NCBI GenBank assembly: GCA_021205755.1
Contig: JAJPWX010000109.1
Location: 1-64,000 of the forward strand
Reading direction: 5' to 3'
Source of the DNA: Lachnospiraceae bacterium
Lineage (GTDB): Bacteria; Bacillota; Clostridia; Lachnospirales; Lachnospiraceae
DNA: 64,000 bases
Shown: positions 49,209 to 59,880 of the stretch, piece by piece
Layout: the number at the start of each line of letters is the position of its first letter
How positions within the stretch are numbered: position 1 is the stretch's first letter
Translations under genes and position numbers: made by a program
Notes under the pieces: generated by a model
The model's database searches: none
Seen by the model: the letters and a program-made list of their open reading frames with translations, nothing else
What the model was told of the DNA's origin: nothing

Positions 49209-49247
49209 TCTTATCCCTCCATGGCCTTTTTTCGTTCCTGTTTTTCC

Positions 49248-49880
49248 TCACAGCCGTAAATACAGCCGCAGGATCCATGTTCCCAAAAAGGCTTCGCAGG
49301 CACAGCCGAAAACGCAGAGCGCAGTCAGCTCGGCCAATTCCAGAAAATCTTTTTTTTGAAGCTTCCTGACCGACCCGCAGAAGCATTCCGGTGTCTCGCG
49401 CCCTCTGCGAAAGCAGATGGTTGCTTCTTTTTTCCAGAGGAGCGCGTAAATAATCCACTGCGGAAAAATGCAGCAGCAAAACCGGACACACCCCTGGAAT
49501 CCACTGTTTTGCACAAAAAGTGCCAGTAGCATCCCTCCCGAAGCAACCAGCCACCAGGCATAAGCGAGGTGAAAAAAAATCCCCAGTGTCGTAAAACTGC
49601 TCATCCACAGAACCAGCAGCACCGGCACACGCACGGAACCCACATAGAGAAACAGCTCCCAGATTTTTGCGCTGCAATTTTCGAAAATCCGGAAGCTGTA
49701 GCTGCTGGCAAGCCCGGCGTAGCTGCCTGTTCCCATCTGCATAAACCCCGGCAGAGCAATGCCGGTCAGAAGTCCGAAAGCCAGGAATAACAAAACCGGC
49801 AGCATGCTGCGCAAAAAATGTATGTAAGACCATCCAACCGTCTGATCCATCCGTTTTCCCGCCTCATGGCTTTGCCCCAT
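49248..49880 (-). CDS. SpoIIM-like (stage II sporulation protein M family) membrane protein
   Basis: Polytopic membrane protein; FLAFGLLTGIALPGFM...VLWMSSFTTLGIFFHLAYAWWLVASGGMLLALFVQ arrangement typical of SpoIIM/DUF95. Confidence 0.6.
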   Translation of the reverse strand: MGQSHEAGKRMDQTVGWSYIHFLRSMLPVLLFLAFGLLTGIALPGFMQMGTGSYAGLASSYSFRIFENCSAKIWELFLYVGSVRVPVLLVLWMSSFTTLGIFFHLAYAWWLVASGGMLLALFVQNSGFQGCVRFCCCIFPQWIIYALLWKKEATICFRRGRETPECFCGSVRKLQKKDFLELAELTALCVFGCACEAFLGTWILRLYLRL

Positions 49881-49920
49881 TCTATGCGGAAGAAAGTCCT
49901 TTCATGCCAGTTCGATTTGC

Positions 49921-50598
49921 TCATACTTCTACTTTTGCTTCAATTTCTTCTTCGGCTTCGGCCTTGAAATCTTCCATCTGCACAGTATCTATCTCTGGCA
50001 GATCATCCAGGGAACGCAACCCAAAATGCCGCAGAAAATCTTCAGTCGTGCCAAAAAGAATCGGACGTCCCGGTGCGTCCAGCCGTCCCAACTCCCTGAT
50101 CAAATTAAACTCGACAAGCCGGTTGACCGCGTGGTCACTTTTTACACCGCGTATTTTTTCAATCTCAAGCTTCGTAATCGGCTGCTTATATGCAATAATT
50201 GAGAGCGTCTCCATAACCACATCTGTCAGCACCAGCTTCCGCGGCTGCTTCGACATGCGAATCAGATATTCATAAAACTCCTTTTTTGTACAGAGCTGCC
50301 ACGCGCCGTCAAGCTCCGTCAGCTCAATTCCGCGTTCTTCCTCCCGGTAACGGTCCCGCATATCTCCAAGAAGCTTTTCCGTCGTCTCCACATCCTGCTC
50401 AATCGCCGCCGCAATCTTCTCCGTCTCTACAGCATCTCCCATTGCAAACAGGATCGCCTCAATAGCAGCCTCTGCCTTTCGTCTGTCCATATGTAAATTC
50501 ACTAACCCTTTCTCAATCGCCTCAGTGCAAATCTCCACGCTGCTTTTTCGCTGCACTTCTACAGATAAATCTGAGCGCTCTGTTTTCCCAGAACTCAT
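49921..50598 (-). CDS. scpB: SMC-Scp complex subunit ScpB
   Basis: AAIEAILFAMGDAVETEKIAAA; VMETLSIIAYKQPITKLEIEKIRGVKSDHAVNRLVEFNLIRELGRLDAPGRPILFGTT. Confidence 0.95.
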   Translation of the reverse strand: MSSGKTERSDLSVEVQRKSSVEICTEAIEKGLVNLHMDRRKAEAAIEAILFAMGDAVETEKIAAAIEQDVETTEKLLGDMRDRYREEERGIELTELDGAWQLCTKKEFYEYLIRMSKQPRKLVLTDVVMETLSIIAYKQPITKLEIEKIRGVKSDHAVNRLVEFNLIRELGRLDAPGRPILFGTTEDFLRHFGLRSLDDLPEIDTVQMEDFKAEAEEEIEAKVEV

Positions 50599-51383
50599 TC
50601 ATAATCCGCCGTCAGCTCTTCCATCGAATCCTCCGGATCGCCCCCAACCCAGGACAGGCTGATATCCGCAAAGGTCTCTGTCTGTTCAACCTCTACCCGG
50701 CCTTCCTTCATCAGCTCCAGAAGAGTCAGGAACGTGACGATCTTATACTGTTTTCCCGGCCTCAGAGACAGAATCTCGTAAAACATGCAGTTCTTTTTTT
50801 CGAAGATGTACTGCCCGACAAACCGCATCGTCTCTCCCAGATTTACATCTTCCTTTTCCAGCCGGCCAAATTTGCTGCGAACCGGATCGATATGGTTCTC
50901 CTGACGCTTCATGATATCGCAGAACACCGCATAAAGCTTCTCCAGCGTCACATCAGAAAGAATGTCGTCCACATTCACTGGCTCACGGTAGGAAGCCACT
51001 TCCGCCGGAATCGTCGCCTCTTTATAATAATGTCCGCTGGCATCGTTCATGCAGTCCCTCAGTTCATAGGACATATACTTATACATTTTGTATTCAAGAA
51101 GCTTCTGAACCAGCTCGTCACGCGGGTCAATCTCTTCTCCCTCTTCCGTCACCTCCGGCGGAAGAAGCATCCGCGATTTGATATCCAACAGAGTCGCTGC
51201 CATTACCAGAAATTCACTCATCACATCCAGCGTCTCCCCGGAAAGATGACTGATATACTCCATATACTGATCCGTGATCTCCACAATCGGGATATCATAA
51301 ATGCTGACTTTATTCTTTTCGATCAGATGCAGGAGCAGATCGAGCGGTCCCTCGAACTTCTCCAGCTTCACCGGTATTCCCAT
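50595..51383 (-). CDS. scpA: Segregation and condensation protein ScpA
   Basis: LEKFEGPLDLLLHLIEKNKVSIYDIPIVEITDQYMEYI. Confidence 0.95.
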   Translation of the reverse strand: MGIPVKLEKFEGPLDLLLHLIEKNKVSIYDIPIVEITDQYMEYISHLSGETLDVMSEFLVMAATLLDIKSRMLLPPEVTEEGEEIDPRDELVQKLLEYKMYKYMSYELRDCMNDASGHYYKEATIPAEVASYREPVNVDDILSDVTLEKLYAVFCDIMKRQENHIDPVRSKFGRLEKEDVNLGETMRFVGQYIFEKKNCMFYEILSLRPGKQYKIVTFLTLLELMKEGRVEVEQTETFADISLSWVGGDPEDSMEELTADYE

Positions 51384-51427
51384 AAGCTTGTCCTTTTCTC
51401 GAATATTTGTCGCTGCTCTGAGCCAGC

Positions 51428-52225
51428 CTACATAAAGTCCAGAACGACCAGCTCCGGCGGATTATTGATACGCAGACAGATCGAATGGCTGCCAAGCCCC
51501 GCACTTACAACCATTTTCTTGTCTCCAAGTGTATACAGTCCCTTATCATACTTTGGGAACAGCTGCAGCTGCGGGCTGACCACGCCGCCCAGGCCGGGCA
51601 GTCGCACCATACCGCCGTGCAGGTGTCCGGCCAGAGTCAGATCCGCCCCCCAGGCTGCGTACGCTTCAAAATAAGTGGGCGAATGTGCCAGCAATAGCTG
51701 ATATCCGGGTGTGATCGGCCTGCCCAACAATTCTTCCATACGCTCCTCGCCCAGATTCTCTGCACGCAGACGGCGATAAAATTCGCGCGGCAAATCCAGA
51801 CCCCAGATGTTAATTGGCATCCGGTGAATCTCAATCTGGTCAGATGCATTCGTCAGAAGATGCACCCCGCAGCTCCGGATTGTCTCCGCGTATTTTTCAT
51901 ATTGGTCTCCGTAGGCCTTTATATGATCCCGCAGCCGGTCCTCATGGTTGCCATTCACATAAAAAACCGGATATTTTTTTGTCAGCTCATTTAAAAGAGC
52001 AACCGCAGCATCCACTCGCGGCTCCTGTGAGACCGTAATCATATCTCCGGCAATCAAAACCACCGCCGGATTCTCATTCCGGATTTCCTGAAGCAGCCTG
52101 CTGTTGCCCTCCCCGTAGGAGCAATTGTGCAAATCCGCCAGAAATACAGCGGTAAACGGCTCATCCGGTCCCCGCTGTTCTTCTTCCACACGTATTCGAT
52201 ATCGTGTGATTTTAAAATCTGACAT
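51428..52225 (-). CDS. Metallophosphoesterase
   Basis: VFLADLHNCSYG; LIAGDMI; YVNGNHEDRL; LLAHSPTYF; LTLAGHLHGG. Confidence 0.9.
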   Translation of the reverse strand: MSDFKITRYRIRVEEEQRGPDEPFTAVFLADLHNCSYGEGNSRLLQEIRNENPAVVLIAGDMITVSQEPRVDAAVALLNELTKKYPVFYVNGNHEDRLRDHIKAYGDQYEKYAETIRSCGVHLLTNASDQIEIHRMPINIWGLDLPREFYRRLRAENLGEERMEELLGRPITPGYQLLLAHSPTYFEAYAAWGADLTLAGHLHGGMVRLPGLGGVVSPQLQLFPKYDKGLYTLGDKKMVVSAGLGSHSICLRINNPPELVVLDFM

Positions 52226-52418
52226 ACGCCTGCGTATCCTTTCGAAATCTGCTATCTGACTGCTCTTTCCGGATCTTCCGGCATACCTATCCGCACCGGA
52301 ACGAACCATAATTCTTATGGATTATAACACACTTTCTATTATTAGAAAACCTATTTATTTCTGATCGCAAACCTTCTGCGTGAAAGCAATAACAAGACAC
52401 CGACTATTTCCTTCTCTT

Positions 52419-53585
52419 TTACCCAAATGCCCATTTTTCCCAGACCCGCTCCAGGTAATCCAGGTAGCTGGCTTTCGGCGCGTCTTCTGCCATCACGATC
52501 GGAACGGCGCCGAGCTGCACGCCATTCAGAGTATACACATATTCTCCGACCTGGTCGCCCTTTTTCAGAGGAGCCTGTATATTTTCCTCCCATTCCAGGC
52601 TTTTTTCAATCAGGGAAAAATCTTCCCCGCTCGTACTCAGATAAGAAAATTCCCTATCCAAGCAGACGGCAAACTCCTCCTGTATGGTTCCCCTGACCGT
52701 AATCTGAGAAAGCTTCGGCGAATCCTCATCATAATAAATAGAGCAGCGGGAGAAACCATAACTCAACAGCGTAGCCGCATCCGAAAATCTGGTTTTCGAG
52801 TCCGGCGCAGTCAATACAACACTGATCAGACGGATGCCGTCCCGCCTGGCCGTCGCACTCAGGCAGTATTTCGCATAGCTCGTACTGCCAGTCTTCAAAC
52901 CATCGCAGCCGTCATAAGCACGCAGAAGCTTATTGGTGTTCGCCAGGGTAAACACACTGCTCCCCTGCGCAGTTTCATGCGTAATGTCTTCCATCCAAAT
53001 ACCGGAATACTCCGTGACCTCCGGATAATGGTACAACAGTTCTCTCGACATAATCGCCACATCGCGCGCCGAGGTATAATGTTCTGCCGACTCCGTAAGA
53101 CCGCAGCAGTCCACAAAATGCGTGTTCTCCATGCCTAGCTCGGCTGCTTTCTTATTCATACACTCGACAAAGGCTTCCTCCGTACCCGCGATTTTCTCTG
53201 CCATCGTGACTGCCGCGTCATTGCCAGAAGCGATGATGATACATTTGAGGAGCGTTTCAACCGTCTGAATCTCCCCCGTTTCCAGATACACCTGGGAACC
53301 GCCCATGGATTTCGCGTACGCGCTGGTCACAACCTCATCATTCAGACTGATCTCTCCGTTTTCTATTGCCTCAAAAATCAGCAGAATCGTCATAATCTTC
53401 GTTACGCTCGCCGGGTGAACAGCGGTATCCGCATCCTTTTCATATAAAACTGTTCCCGTCGATACCTCCATCAGCAGCGCATGCGGCGTTTCGATTTCCG
53501 GCTCAGAGGCCGCAGATGCCATTCCATAAGGACAGGTGGTCAAAAGCAAAAGCACCACGAGAAACCACCGGAAGATTCTTTTCAT
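52419..53585 (-). CDS. D-alanyl-D-alanine carboxypeptidase (DacF-like)
   Basis: Signal peptide; VHPASVTKIMTILL (SxxK), SGNDAAVTMAEKI (SxN), DGLKTGST (KTG). Confidence 0.95.
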   Translation of the reverse strand: MKRIFRWFLVVLLLLTTCPYGMASAASEPEIETPHALLMEVSTGTVLYEKDADTAVHPASVTKIMTILLIFEAIENGEISLNDEVVTSAYAKSMGGSQVYLETGEIQTVETLLKCIIIASGNDAAVTMAEKIAGTEEAFVECMNKKAAELGMENTHFVDCCGLTESAEHYTSARDVAIMSRELLYHYPEVTEYSGIWMEDITHETAQGSSVFTLANTNKLLRAYDGCDGLKTGSTSYAKYCLSATARRDGIRLISVVLTAPDSKTRFSDAATLLSYGFSRCSIYYDEDSPKLSQITVRGTIQEEFAVCLDREFSYLSTSGEDFSLIEKSLEWEENIQAPLKKGDQVGEYVYTLNGVQLGAVPIVMAEDAPKASYLDYLERVWEKWAFG

Positions 53586-53660
53586 AGATACACGCCCCCG
53601 CGATTCTTTCCCTGTATTTTATGCGCGAGATACCTGAAATAGAAGTTGCTTTTATCGTTA

Positions 53661-53697
53661 AAAAAATCCCTGATCAATGAAGACCAGGGATTTCTTT
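53661..53697 (-). terminator. Terminator of rpsU
   Basis: Minus strand AAATCCCTGGTC-TTCATT-GATCAGGGATTTTTTT. Confidence 0.7.
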
Positions 53698-53734
53698 CTT
53701 ATACTGCATTCAATTTCCAAACCGAAATACTGAC

Positions 53735-53911
53735 TTAATTGTATTTCCTTTTGCGAGCAGCCTCGGACTTCTTCTTACGCCGTACGCTTGGCTTCTCGTA
53801 ATGCTCTCTTTTCCGAATCTCCTGCTGGATCCCAGCCTTTGCGCAGTTTCTCTTGAAACGGCGTAAAGCACTGTCCAGTGATTCGTTCTCTTTTACGATC
53901 ACATTTGACAT
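53735..53911 (-). CDS. rpsU: 30S ribosomal protein S21
   Basis: [58 protein letters not shown]. Confidence 0.95.
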   Translation of the reverse strand: MSNVIVKENESLDSALRRFKRNCAKAGIQQEIRKREHYEKPSVRRKKKSEAARKRKYN

Positions 53912-54082
53912 TGTCTCACACCTAACCTCCCTCCAGTTGTAGATTGTGCAAGACACAACTGTCTGGGTATTTTTATTGCACTGTTATCAGTATACCATAA
54001 TTTCCGCTTTCGTCAATCACTTTTTTCTACTATTAGATAAAATATATAAAAGAAATTGCGTAACTGTGACGATAAGGAACCG

Positions 54083-56731
54083 TTACGAATTTACCTGCGC
54101 CGCCAGCACTTCTTTTGCTTTTTCCAGAGCCGCATCCACGCCCGCCGGGTTTTTGCCGCCTGCCTGCGCCATATTCGGGCGTCCGCCGCCGCCGCCGCCA
54201 ACCAGAGCGGCGATCCCTTTGATCAGATTGCCCGCATGAGCGCCCTTCTTCATCGCACCGTCTGTCGCCGCCGCCATCAGGCTGACCTTACCATCCGTCA
54301 CAGATGCCAGAAGTACCACGCCTTCCCCGATCTTCTCGCGCAGCTGATCGCCCAGGTCGCGAAGACCGTTCATGTCCACACCTTCGAGCTTTGTTGCAAG
54401 CAGCTTCACGCCGTTGACCTCGCAAACCTGATTCATCACATCGCCCACGGCTTCTTTCGCCAGCTTGCTCTTCAGGGACTCATTTTCACTGTTTACTGCC
54501 TTCAGCTCTGCCTGCAGCGCCACAATCTTTTCATGGACGCCGGCCGGGGTGGTTTTCAGAAGCTTCGCCGCGTCAGCCAGCTCCTGCTCCTGCTTCCTGT
54601 AATACGCGAACACGCCGTCACCGGTCAATGCCTCAATCCGACGCACACCGGCCGCGACGCCTGCCTCAGAGACGATCTTGAAAGTCGTTATCACAGAGGT
54701 ATTCGCGACATGCGTTCCTCCGCAGAGTTCCTTCGAGAAGTCGCCCATCGACACCACACGCACCTCATCGCCATACTTTTCTCCAAAAAGAGCCATCGCG
54801 CCAGTCTTCTTCGCGTCCTCAATGCTCATAATATCGGTCACAACCGGGAGTGCTGCCGCGATCTCACGATTCACCAATTCTTCAGTCTTCGCAATCTCTT
54901 CAGCGGTCATCGCCTGGAAATGCGCAAAGTCAAAGCGCAGCCGATCCGGCGTCACAAGAGAGCCTTTCTGTTCTACATGAGAGCCAAGAACCGTCTTTAA
55001 TGCTTTCTGCAGCAGATGGGTCGCGCTGTGATTCCGGCAGGTATTGGTTCTTCCAGCCTCATCCACAGTCAGCGTCACCACATCGCCAGTCTTAATCATG
55101 CCCTCTGCCATATAGCCGACATGGCCGTATTTGCCGCCGAGAAGATGAATGGTATCCTCCACCACGAAGCGACCGTCCGCGCAGGAAATCTCACCCTTGT
55201 CTCCTTCCTGGCCGCCCATAGTGCCGTAGAACGGGGTCTGCTCGGTAATCACTGTACCGCGCACACCTTCCGTGAGCGCCTCCGTAATCTCGGTATCGGT
55301 CGTAAGAACGGTAATCTTCGAATCACAGGTCAGGCAGTCATAGCCGACAAACTCCGTAGTCACCGCCGCCGGAATCTGGTCATAAACGGTCGCGTCCGCA
55401 CCCATGTAGTTCGTCGTCGCACGGGCTGCGCGGGCTTTCTGACGCTGCTCCTGCATGCAGGCCTGGAAACCATCCTCGTCAATCGTATACCCTTTTTCTT
55501 CCAGAATCTCCTTCGTCAGGTCAAGCGGGAATCCATAGGTATCATAGAGGACAAACGCATCCTTGCCTTCAAGTGTATTCTTCCCTTCTGCCGAAAGCTT
55601 TCCTTCCATATCGTTCAGGATATTCAGACCCTGGTCAATCGTGCGGCTGAACTTTTCCTCTTCCTGGGAAAGCACCTTGAAGATAAACTCTCTTTTCTCA
55701 TCCAGCTCCGGATAGCCTGCTTTTGAGCCCTCAATTACTGTCTCGGAAAGCTTCGAGAGGAAGCTGCCTTCGATGCCAAGCATCCGTCCGTGGCGCGCCG
55801 CGCGGCGGATCAGACGGCGCAGCACATAGCCGCGGCCTTCATTGGACGGCATAATACCATCCGAAATCATAAATGTAGAGGAACGGATATGATCGACAAT
55901 CAGGCGGATCGAGATGTCTTTCTTTTCATCGGTCTTATATACTGTCTTCGCAACCTCGCAAACCTTATCGCGAAGCTCCTGAATGGTATCCACATCAAAA
56001 ATGGAATCCACTTCCTGTACCACAACTGCCAGACGCTCCAGACCCATACCAGTGTCGATATTCTTCTGCTTCAGCGTCTCATAATTGCCATTGCCATCAT
56101 TTTCAAACTGGGTAAAGACATTGTTCCAGACCTCCATGTAACGGTCACAGTCACAGCCGACTGTACAGGTCGGTTTCCCACAACCATATTTTTCTCCGCG
56201 GTCATAATAAATCTCCGAACACGGACCGCAAGGGCCTGCGCCGTGTTCCCAGAAATTGTCCTCTTTGCCAAAGCGGAAGATCTTCTCTGCCGGAATACCG
56301 ATCTGGTCGTGCCAGATATCCCACGCCTCATCATCATCCATATAAACCGATGGGTACAGGCGCTCCGGGTCGAGCCCTACTACCTCGGTCAGAAATTCCC
56401 AAGACCAGCCAATCGCCTCTTTTTTGAAATAATCGCCAAAGGAAAAGTTGCCAAGCATTTCAAAAAAGGTGCCGTGGCGTGCGGTCTTGCCGACATTCTC
56501 AATATCGCCGGTGCGGATACACTTCTGGCAGGTCGCCACTCTCTTTTTCGGCGGAATCTCTGCTCCTGTAAAATAAGGCTTTAACGGCGCCATGCCCGCG
56601 TTGATCAGCAGAAGACTGTTGTCATTATGCGGTACCAGCGAAAAACTGTTCATCACCAGATGGTCCTTGCTCTTAAAAAAATCCAGGAACATCTGTCTTA
56701 ATTCATTTACTCCATATTTTTTCACAACCAA
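54083..56731 (-). CDS. alaS: Alanine--tRNA ligase
   Basis: VNELRQMFLDFFKSKDHLVMNSFSLVPHNDNSLLLINAGMAPLKPYFTG; NHSATHLLQKALK; CGGTHVANTS. Confidence 0.97.
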   Translation of the reverse strand: MVVKKYGVNELRQMFLDFFKSKDHLVMNSFSLVPHNDNSLLLINAGMAPLKPYFTGAEIPPKKRVATCQKCIRTGDIENVGKTARHGTFFEMLGNFSFGDYFKKEAIGWSWEFLTEVVGLDPERLYPSVYMDDDEAWDIWHDQIGIPAEKIFRFGKEDNFWEHGAGPCGPCSEIYYDRGEKYGCGKPTCTVGCDCDRYMEVWNNVFTQFENDGNGNYETLKQKNIDTGMGLERLAVVVQEVDSIFDVDTIQELRDKVCEVAKTVYKTDEKKDISIRLIVDHIRSSTFMISDGIMPSNEGRGYVLRRLIRRAARHGRMLGIEGSFLSKLSETVIEGSKAGYPELDEKREFIFKVLSQEEEKFSRTIDQGLNILNDMEGKLSAEGKNTLEGKDAFVLYDTYGFPLDLTKEILEEKGYTIDEDGFQACMQEQRQKARAARATTNYMGADATVYDQIPAAVTTEFVGYDCLTCDSKITVLTTDTEITEALTEGVRGTVITEQTPFYGTMGGQEGDKGEISCADGRFVVEDTIHLLGGKYGHVGYMAEGMIKTGDVVTLTVDEAGRTNTCRNHSATHLLQKALKTVLGSHVEQKGSLVTPDRLRFDFAHFQAMTAEEIAKTEELVNREIAAALPVVTDIMSIEDAKKTGAMALFGEKYGDEVRVVSMGDFSKELCGGTHVANTSVITTFKIVSEAGVAAGVRRIEALTGDGVFAYYRKQEQELADAAKLLKTTPAGVHEKIVALQAELKAVNSENESLKSKLAKEAVGDVMNQVCEVNGVKLLATKLEGVDMNGLRDLGDQLREKIGEGVVLLASVTDGKVSLMAAATDGAMKKGAHAGNLIKGIAALVGGGGGGRPNMAQAGGKNPAGVDAALEKAKEVLAAQVNS

Positions 56732-56869
56732 GTACTCCTTTTCCTTTTAATCGGGCAGAACATGACACCTCTTACGCGTCAAACGCCTTTCATCTTTTCA
56801 CCGTGACCAATGATATCACAGTGTTTTTGGCTTTTCAACAGGAAAATCGTCCGCAGACTATGCGAATTC

Positions 56870-57364
56870 TTATTGCTCACCAGCTGTATCCTCTGCCAGT
56901 TCTTCTCCGTCTGCGGCGCTTGTTGCCAGCTGATCGCAGCGCTCATTCTCCGGATGTCCGTTATGCCCCCTGACCCAGTTCCAGGTGATCTGATGCGGCT
57001 TTGCCGCAGCCAGCAGGCGTTTCCAGAGATCAATATTTTTAACTGGCTCGCTTTTACCGCTTTTGCGGTCTTTCCGGAGCCAGTTATTTCGAATCCAGCC
57101 ATCGAGCCAGTGCTGGTTGAACGCATTGACCAGATACTGCGAATCCGAATACAACTCCACCTCGCATGGCCGGTTCAGTGCTTCCAGTCCCACAATCGCG
57201 GCCATCAGCTCCATGCGGTTGTTTGTGGTTTTTTTATATCCCTGTGAATACTCTCGTTCATGCAGTCTGCCGGCAGAATCCGTATACTGCAGAACCGTCC
57301 CATATCCGCCGGGTCCGTCCGGATTCCCGCGCGCGGCGCCGTCCGTATAGATTTTTACTAACAT
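56870..57364 (-). CDS. rnhA: Ribonuclease HI
   Basis: [64 protein letters not shown]. Confidence 0.95.
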   Translation of the reverse strand: MLVKIYTDGAARGNPDGPGGYGTVLQYTDSAGRLHEREYSQGYKKTTNNRMELMAAIVGLEALNRPCEVELYSDSQYLVNAFNQHWLDGWIRNNWLRKDRKSGKSEPVKNIDLWKRLLAAAKPHQITWNWVRGHNGHPENERCDQLATSAADGEELAEDTAGEQ

Positions 57365-57945
57365 GTACGATCGCCCTCTCCTTCTGCTGCCCCTTCTTTT
57401 CGCTGCGGTGCCTCCCCGGGACCCGGCTGCCGGAACGCCATTGGCTCACCGCCAGCCGCCGTTTCCTGCCATGCCCCGTCAAGCATCTCGCGAATCTGCC
57501 CTGCGACACGCCGGGAGCGCGCAGAATCCTGACCGCCGGAGCTCACTCCGGCCACTACGGTTTCATCATAGGCGAGCACTGGGAAATAAAAATCACACCT
57601 GGTCTTATCGTTACAGACATTAACCGGAATCCCCGCCTCCTTACATACAGTGTAAATCGCCTGGTTCAGTCTGCGGTCATTTGTGGCCGCAATCACCATT
57701 GCCGCACCCGTCAGATCCTCTTTTTCAAACCTTTTTCGCAGGATCTGAATACGCCCCGCAGCCTCCAGATCGCGCAGTTCCGGATTAACCTCCGGCGCAA
57801 TCACCACCAGACAGCCGGTGAAATCCGCCAGAGCGCGAATCCGCCGCTTGGCAATGGTACCGGCTCCTACAATCACAACTTTCTTTTCAGAGAGATCCAC
57901 AAAGATCGGAAAATATTTTCGGTTCTTTTTTTCCATGAATTTCAC
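57358..57945 (-). CDS. Precorrin-2 dehydrogenase/sirohydrochlorin ferrochelatase-like (siroheme synthase N-terminal type)
   Basis: [31 protein letters not shown]...[30 protein letters not shown]. Confidence 0.9.
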   Translation of the reverse strand: MKFMEKKNRKYFPIFVDLSEKKVVIVGAGTIAKRRIRALADFTGCLVVIAPEVNPELRDLEAAGRIQILRKRFEKEDLTGAAMVIAATNDRRLNQAIYTVCKEAGIPVNVCNDKTRCDFYFPVLAYDETVVAGVSSGGQDSARSRRVAGQIREMLDGAWQETAAGGEPMAFRQPGPGEAPQRKEGAAEGEGDRTC

Positions 57946-57956
57946 CTGTTACCCTG

Positions 57957-58991
57957 TCAGCACTTTTTATAAATCTCATAAATCAGAGCTTCTGATTTTT
58001 CCCAGCCAAGGCAGGGATCGGTAATTGATTTTCCATATATATGCGGCTCAGAACCGATTTTCTGAGCGCCATCCTCAATATAACTCTCGATCATAAAGCC
58101 TTTAATCATCGTCCGCAGCTCCGGCGAGTAACTCCGGCTGTGGAGCACCTCCTCGACAATACGAATCTGTTCGAGGTATTTTTTCCCGGAATTGGAGTGG
58201 TTCGTGTCAATCACAACTGCCGGATTCGCCAAATCGCGCTCTTCGTACATCCCATGCAGCAGCTTGAGATCTTCGTAATGATAATTCGGAATCGTCCCGC
58301 CATGCTTATTGGTCGCGCCGCGCAGCACTACATGCGCCAGAGGATTCCCGGTCGTATTGACCTCCCAGCCGCGATAAATAAACGTATGGGCAGCCTGGGC
58401 AGCCACAACGGAATTCAACAGGACAGAGAGATCACCGCTGGTGGGATTTTTCATCCCAGCCGGCACATCCATGCCGCTGACCGTCATGCGATGATGCTGA
58501 TCCTCAACAGAACGGGCACCGATCGCTACGTAAGAGAGCAAATCGTCCAGATAGCGATAATTCTCCGGATAAAGCATTTCATCCGCTGATGTAAGCCCCG
58601 TCTCCTCAATCACTCTGGTATGGAGTGAGCGCACCGCCACCAGTCCGGCAAATACATCCGGCTGTTTTTCCGGATCCGGCTGGTGAATCATCCCTTTATA
58701 CCCCTCACCGGTCGTGCGCGGCTTGTTCGTGTAAATACGCGGAATCAGAATAAGACGGTCACCGACCTTATCCTGTACCTTCGCAAGCCGATGTACATAA
58801 TCCAGCACCGGCTCTGGCGCATCCGCGGAGCAGGGACCGATAATCACCAGAAACTTATCGGATTTCCCCATAATGACGTCGCGGATTTCAGCGTCACGCT
58901 GTTTTTTTACTTCTACTACTTTTTCCGGAAGCGGATATTCTTTTTTTACTTCCGCTGGAATCAGAAGCTTTTTCACAAAGTTCATTGACAT
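57957..58991 (-). CDS. 3-deoxy-7-phosphoheptulonate synthase (type I)
   Basis: FLVIIGPCSADAPEPVLDYVHRLAKVQDKVGDRLILIPRIYTNKPRTTGEGYKGMIHQPDP; AIGARSVEDQHHR; VIDTNHSNSGKK. Confidence 0.95.
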   Translation of the reverse strand: MSMNFVKKLLIPAEVKKEYPLPEKVVEVKKQRDAEIRDVIMGKSDKFLVIIGPCSADAPEPVLDYVHRLAKVQDKVGDRLILIPRIYTNKPRTTGEGYKGMIHQPDPEKQPDVFAGLVAVRSLHTRVIEETGLTSADEMLYPENYRYLDDLLSYVAIGARSVEDQHHRMTVSGMDVPAGMKNPTSGDLSVLLNSVVAAQAAHTFIYRGWEVNTTGNPLAHVVLRGATNKHGGTIPNYHYEDLKLLHGMYEERDLANPAVVIDTNHSNSGKKYLEQIRIVEEVLHSRSYSPELRTMIKGFMIESYIEDGAQKIGSEPHIYGKSITDPCLGWEKSEALIYEIYKKC

Positions 58992-59106
58992 ATCTATTTA
59001 CCTCAGAATCTATTTCTCATACTCCTGCGATCAATAACCGCCCAGACAGTATAATATAATTTCTGAAAAAAGTCGATACAATTTTTGTGACAGTTTGCAA
59101 TAAAGG

Positions 59107-59134
59107 TTGTGGAATTTTTTAAAAGTGGTATAAT
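59107..59134 (+). promoter_or_regulatory. Sigma-A-type promoter upstream of pgsA
   Basis: TTGTGG - 16 bp - TATAAT. Confidence 0.5.
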
Positions 59135-59225
59135 AACCAATCAAACGCACTGCCTGCTATCGCAGAACAGAAGCTATATGCTATATTCCTGCACCTGGGC
59201 AGAGGTATAAAAGGAAGGATGAAAA

Positions 59226-59792
59226 ATGAATCAGACCAAAGAGCAAACAATCTACGATGAAGACCGGATTCTCACAATACCAAACGCCATGTCACTGTTC
59301 CGCATCGTATTGATCCCCGTCATTGTCTGGCTATACATTGGAAAGAAGCAATACCTGTACGCTTTTCTGGGTCTTCTGCTGTCCGGGGCGACCGATCTTC
59401 TGGACGGATGGGTCGCCCGGAAGTTTCACATGGTCAGTAAGCTCGGAAAAGTATTGGATCCGATTGCAGACAAGCTCACTCAGGTCTCATTGCTGATCTG
59501 TATTATGATGGAGCACAGCCGCGTGACGATTCTGGTTGTCCTCATGTTTATAAAAGAATTTATCATGGCCGTCACCGGTCTGAAGGTCGTCAAAAAGACC
59601 GGTGAACCATACAGTGCGAAATGGCATGGAAAGGTAAATACCTTTCTGCTGGATTTCACTGTAATTCTTCATGTGCTCTGGCGGGAAATACCGGAATGGC
59701 TCTCCACTGCACTGACCGTCATTTGCACCGGTTTTATGCTCTTCTCTCTGGCCGAGTACTGGAAACAGAACCGGAAGCTGAGCCGGGATTAA
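59226..59792 (+). CDS. pgsA: CDP-diacylglycerol--glycerol-3-phosphate 3-phosphatidyltransferase-like (CDP-alcohol phosphatidyltransferase)
   Basis: DLLDGWVARKFHMVSKLGKVLDPIADKLTQ, the CDP-alcohol phosphotransferase motif DG..AR..G..D..D. Confidence 0.9.
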   Translation: MNQTKEQTIYDEDRILTIPNAMSLFRIVLIPVIVWLYIGKKQYLYAFLGLLLSGATDLLDGWVARKFHMVSKLGKVLDPIADKLTQVSLLICIMMEHSRVTILVVLMFIKEFIMAVTGLKVVKKTGEPYSAKWHGKVNTFLLDFTVILHVLWREIPEWLSTALTVICTGFMLFSLAEYWKQNRKLSRD

Positions 59793-59880
59793 CCATACAT
59801 CCGCCTCAATACACAGCAGAACCGTGCATGCCTGGGCATCTATCTAAACGCCCAGGCATGTGTGCTGTTTGGCTGAAACA

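Noticed and set aside
54064-54092. CGTAAC...GTTACG inverted pair at the alaS stop codon, similar to repeat ends
   Set aside because: Only 6-bp arms and partly inside the CDS end; could be chance.
54056-56584. Long plus-strand ORFs (54056..55000, 55016..55726, 55790..56584) opposite alaS
   Set aside because: Antisense shadow ORFs of alaS; no recognisable protein motifs.
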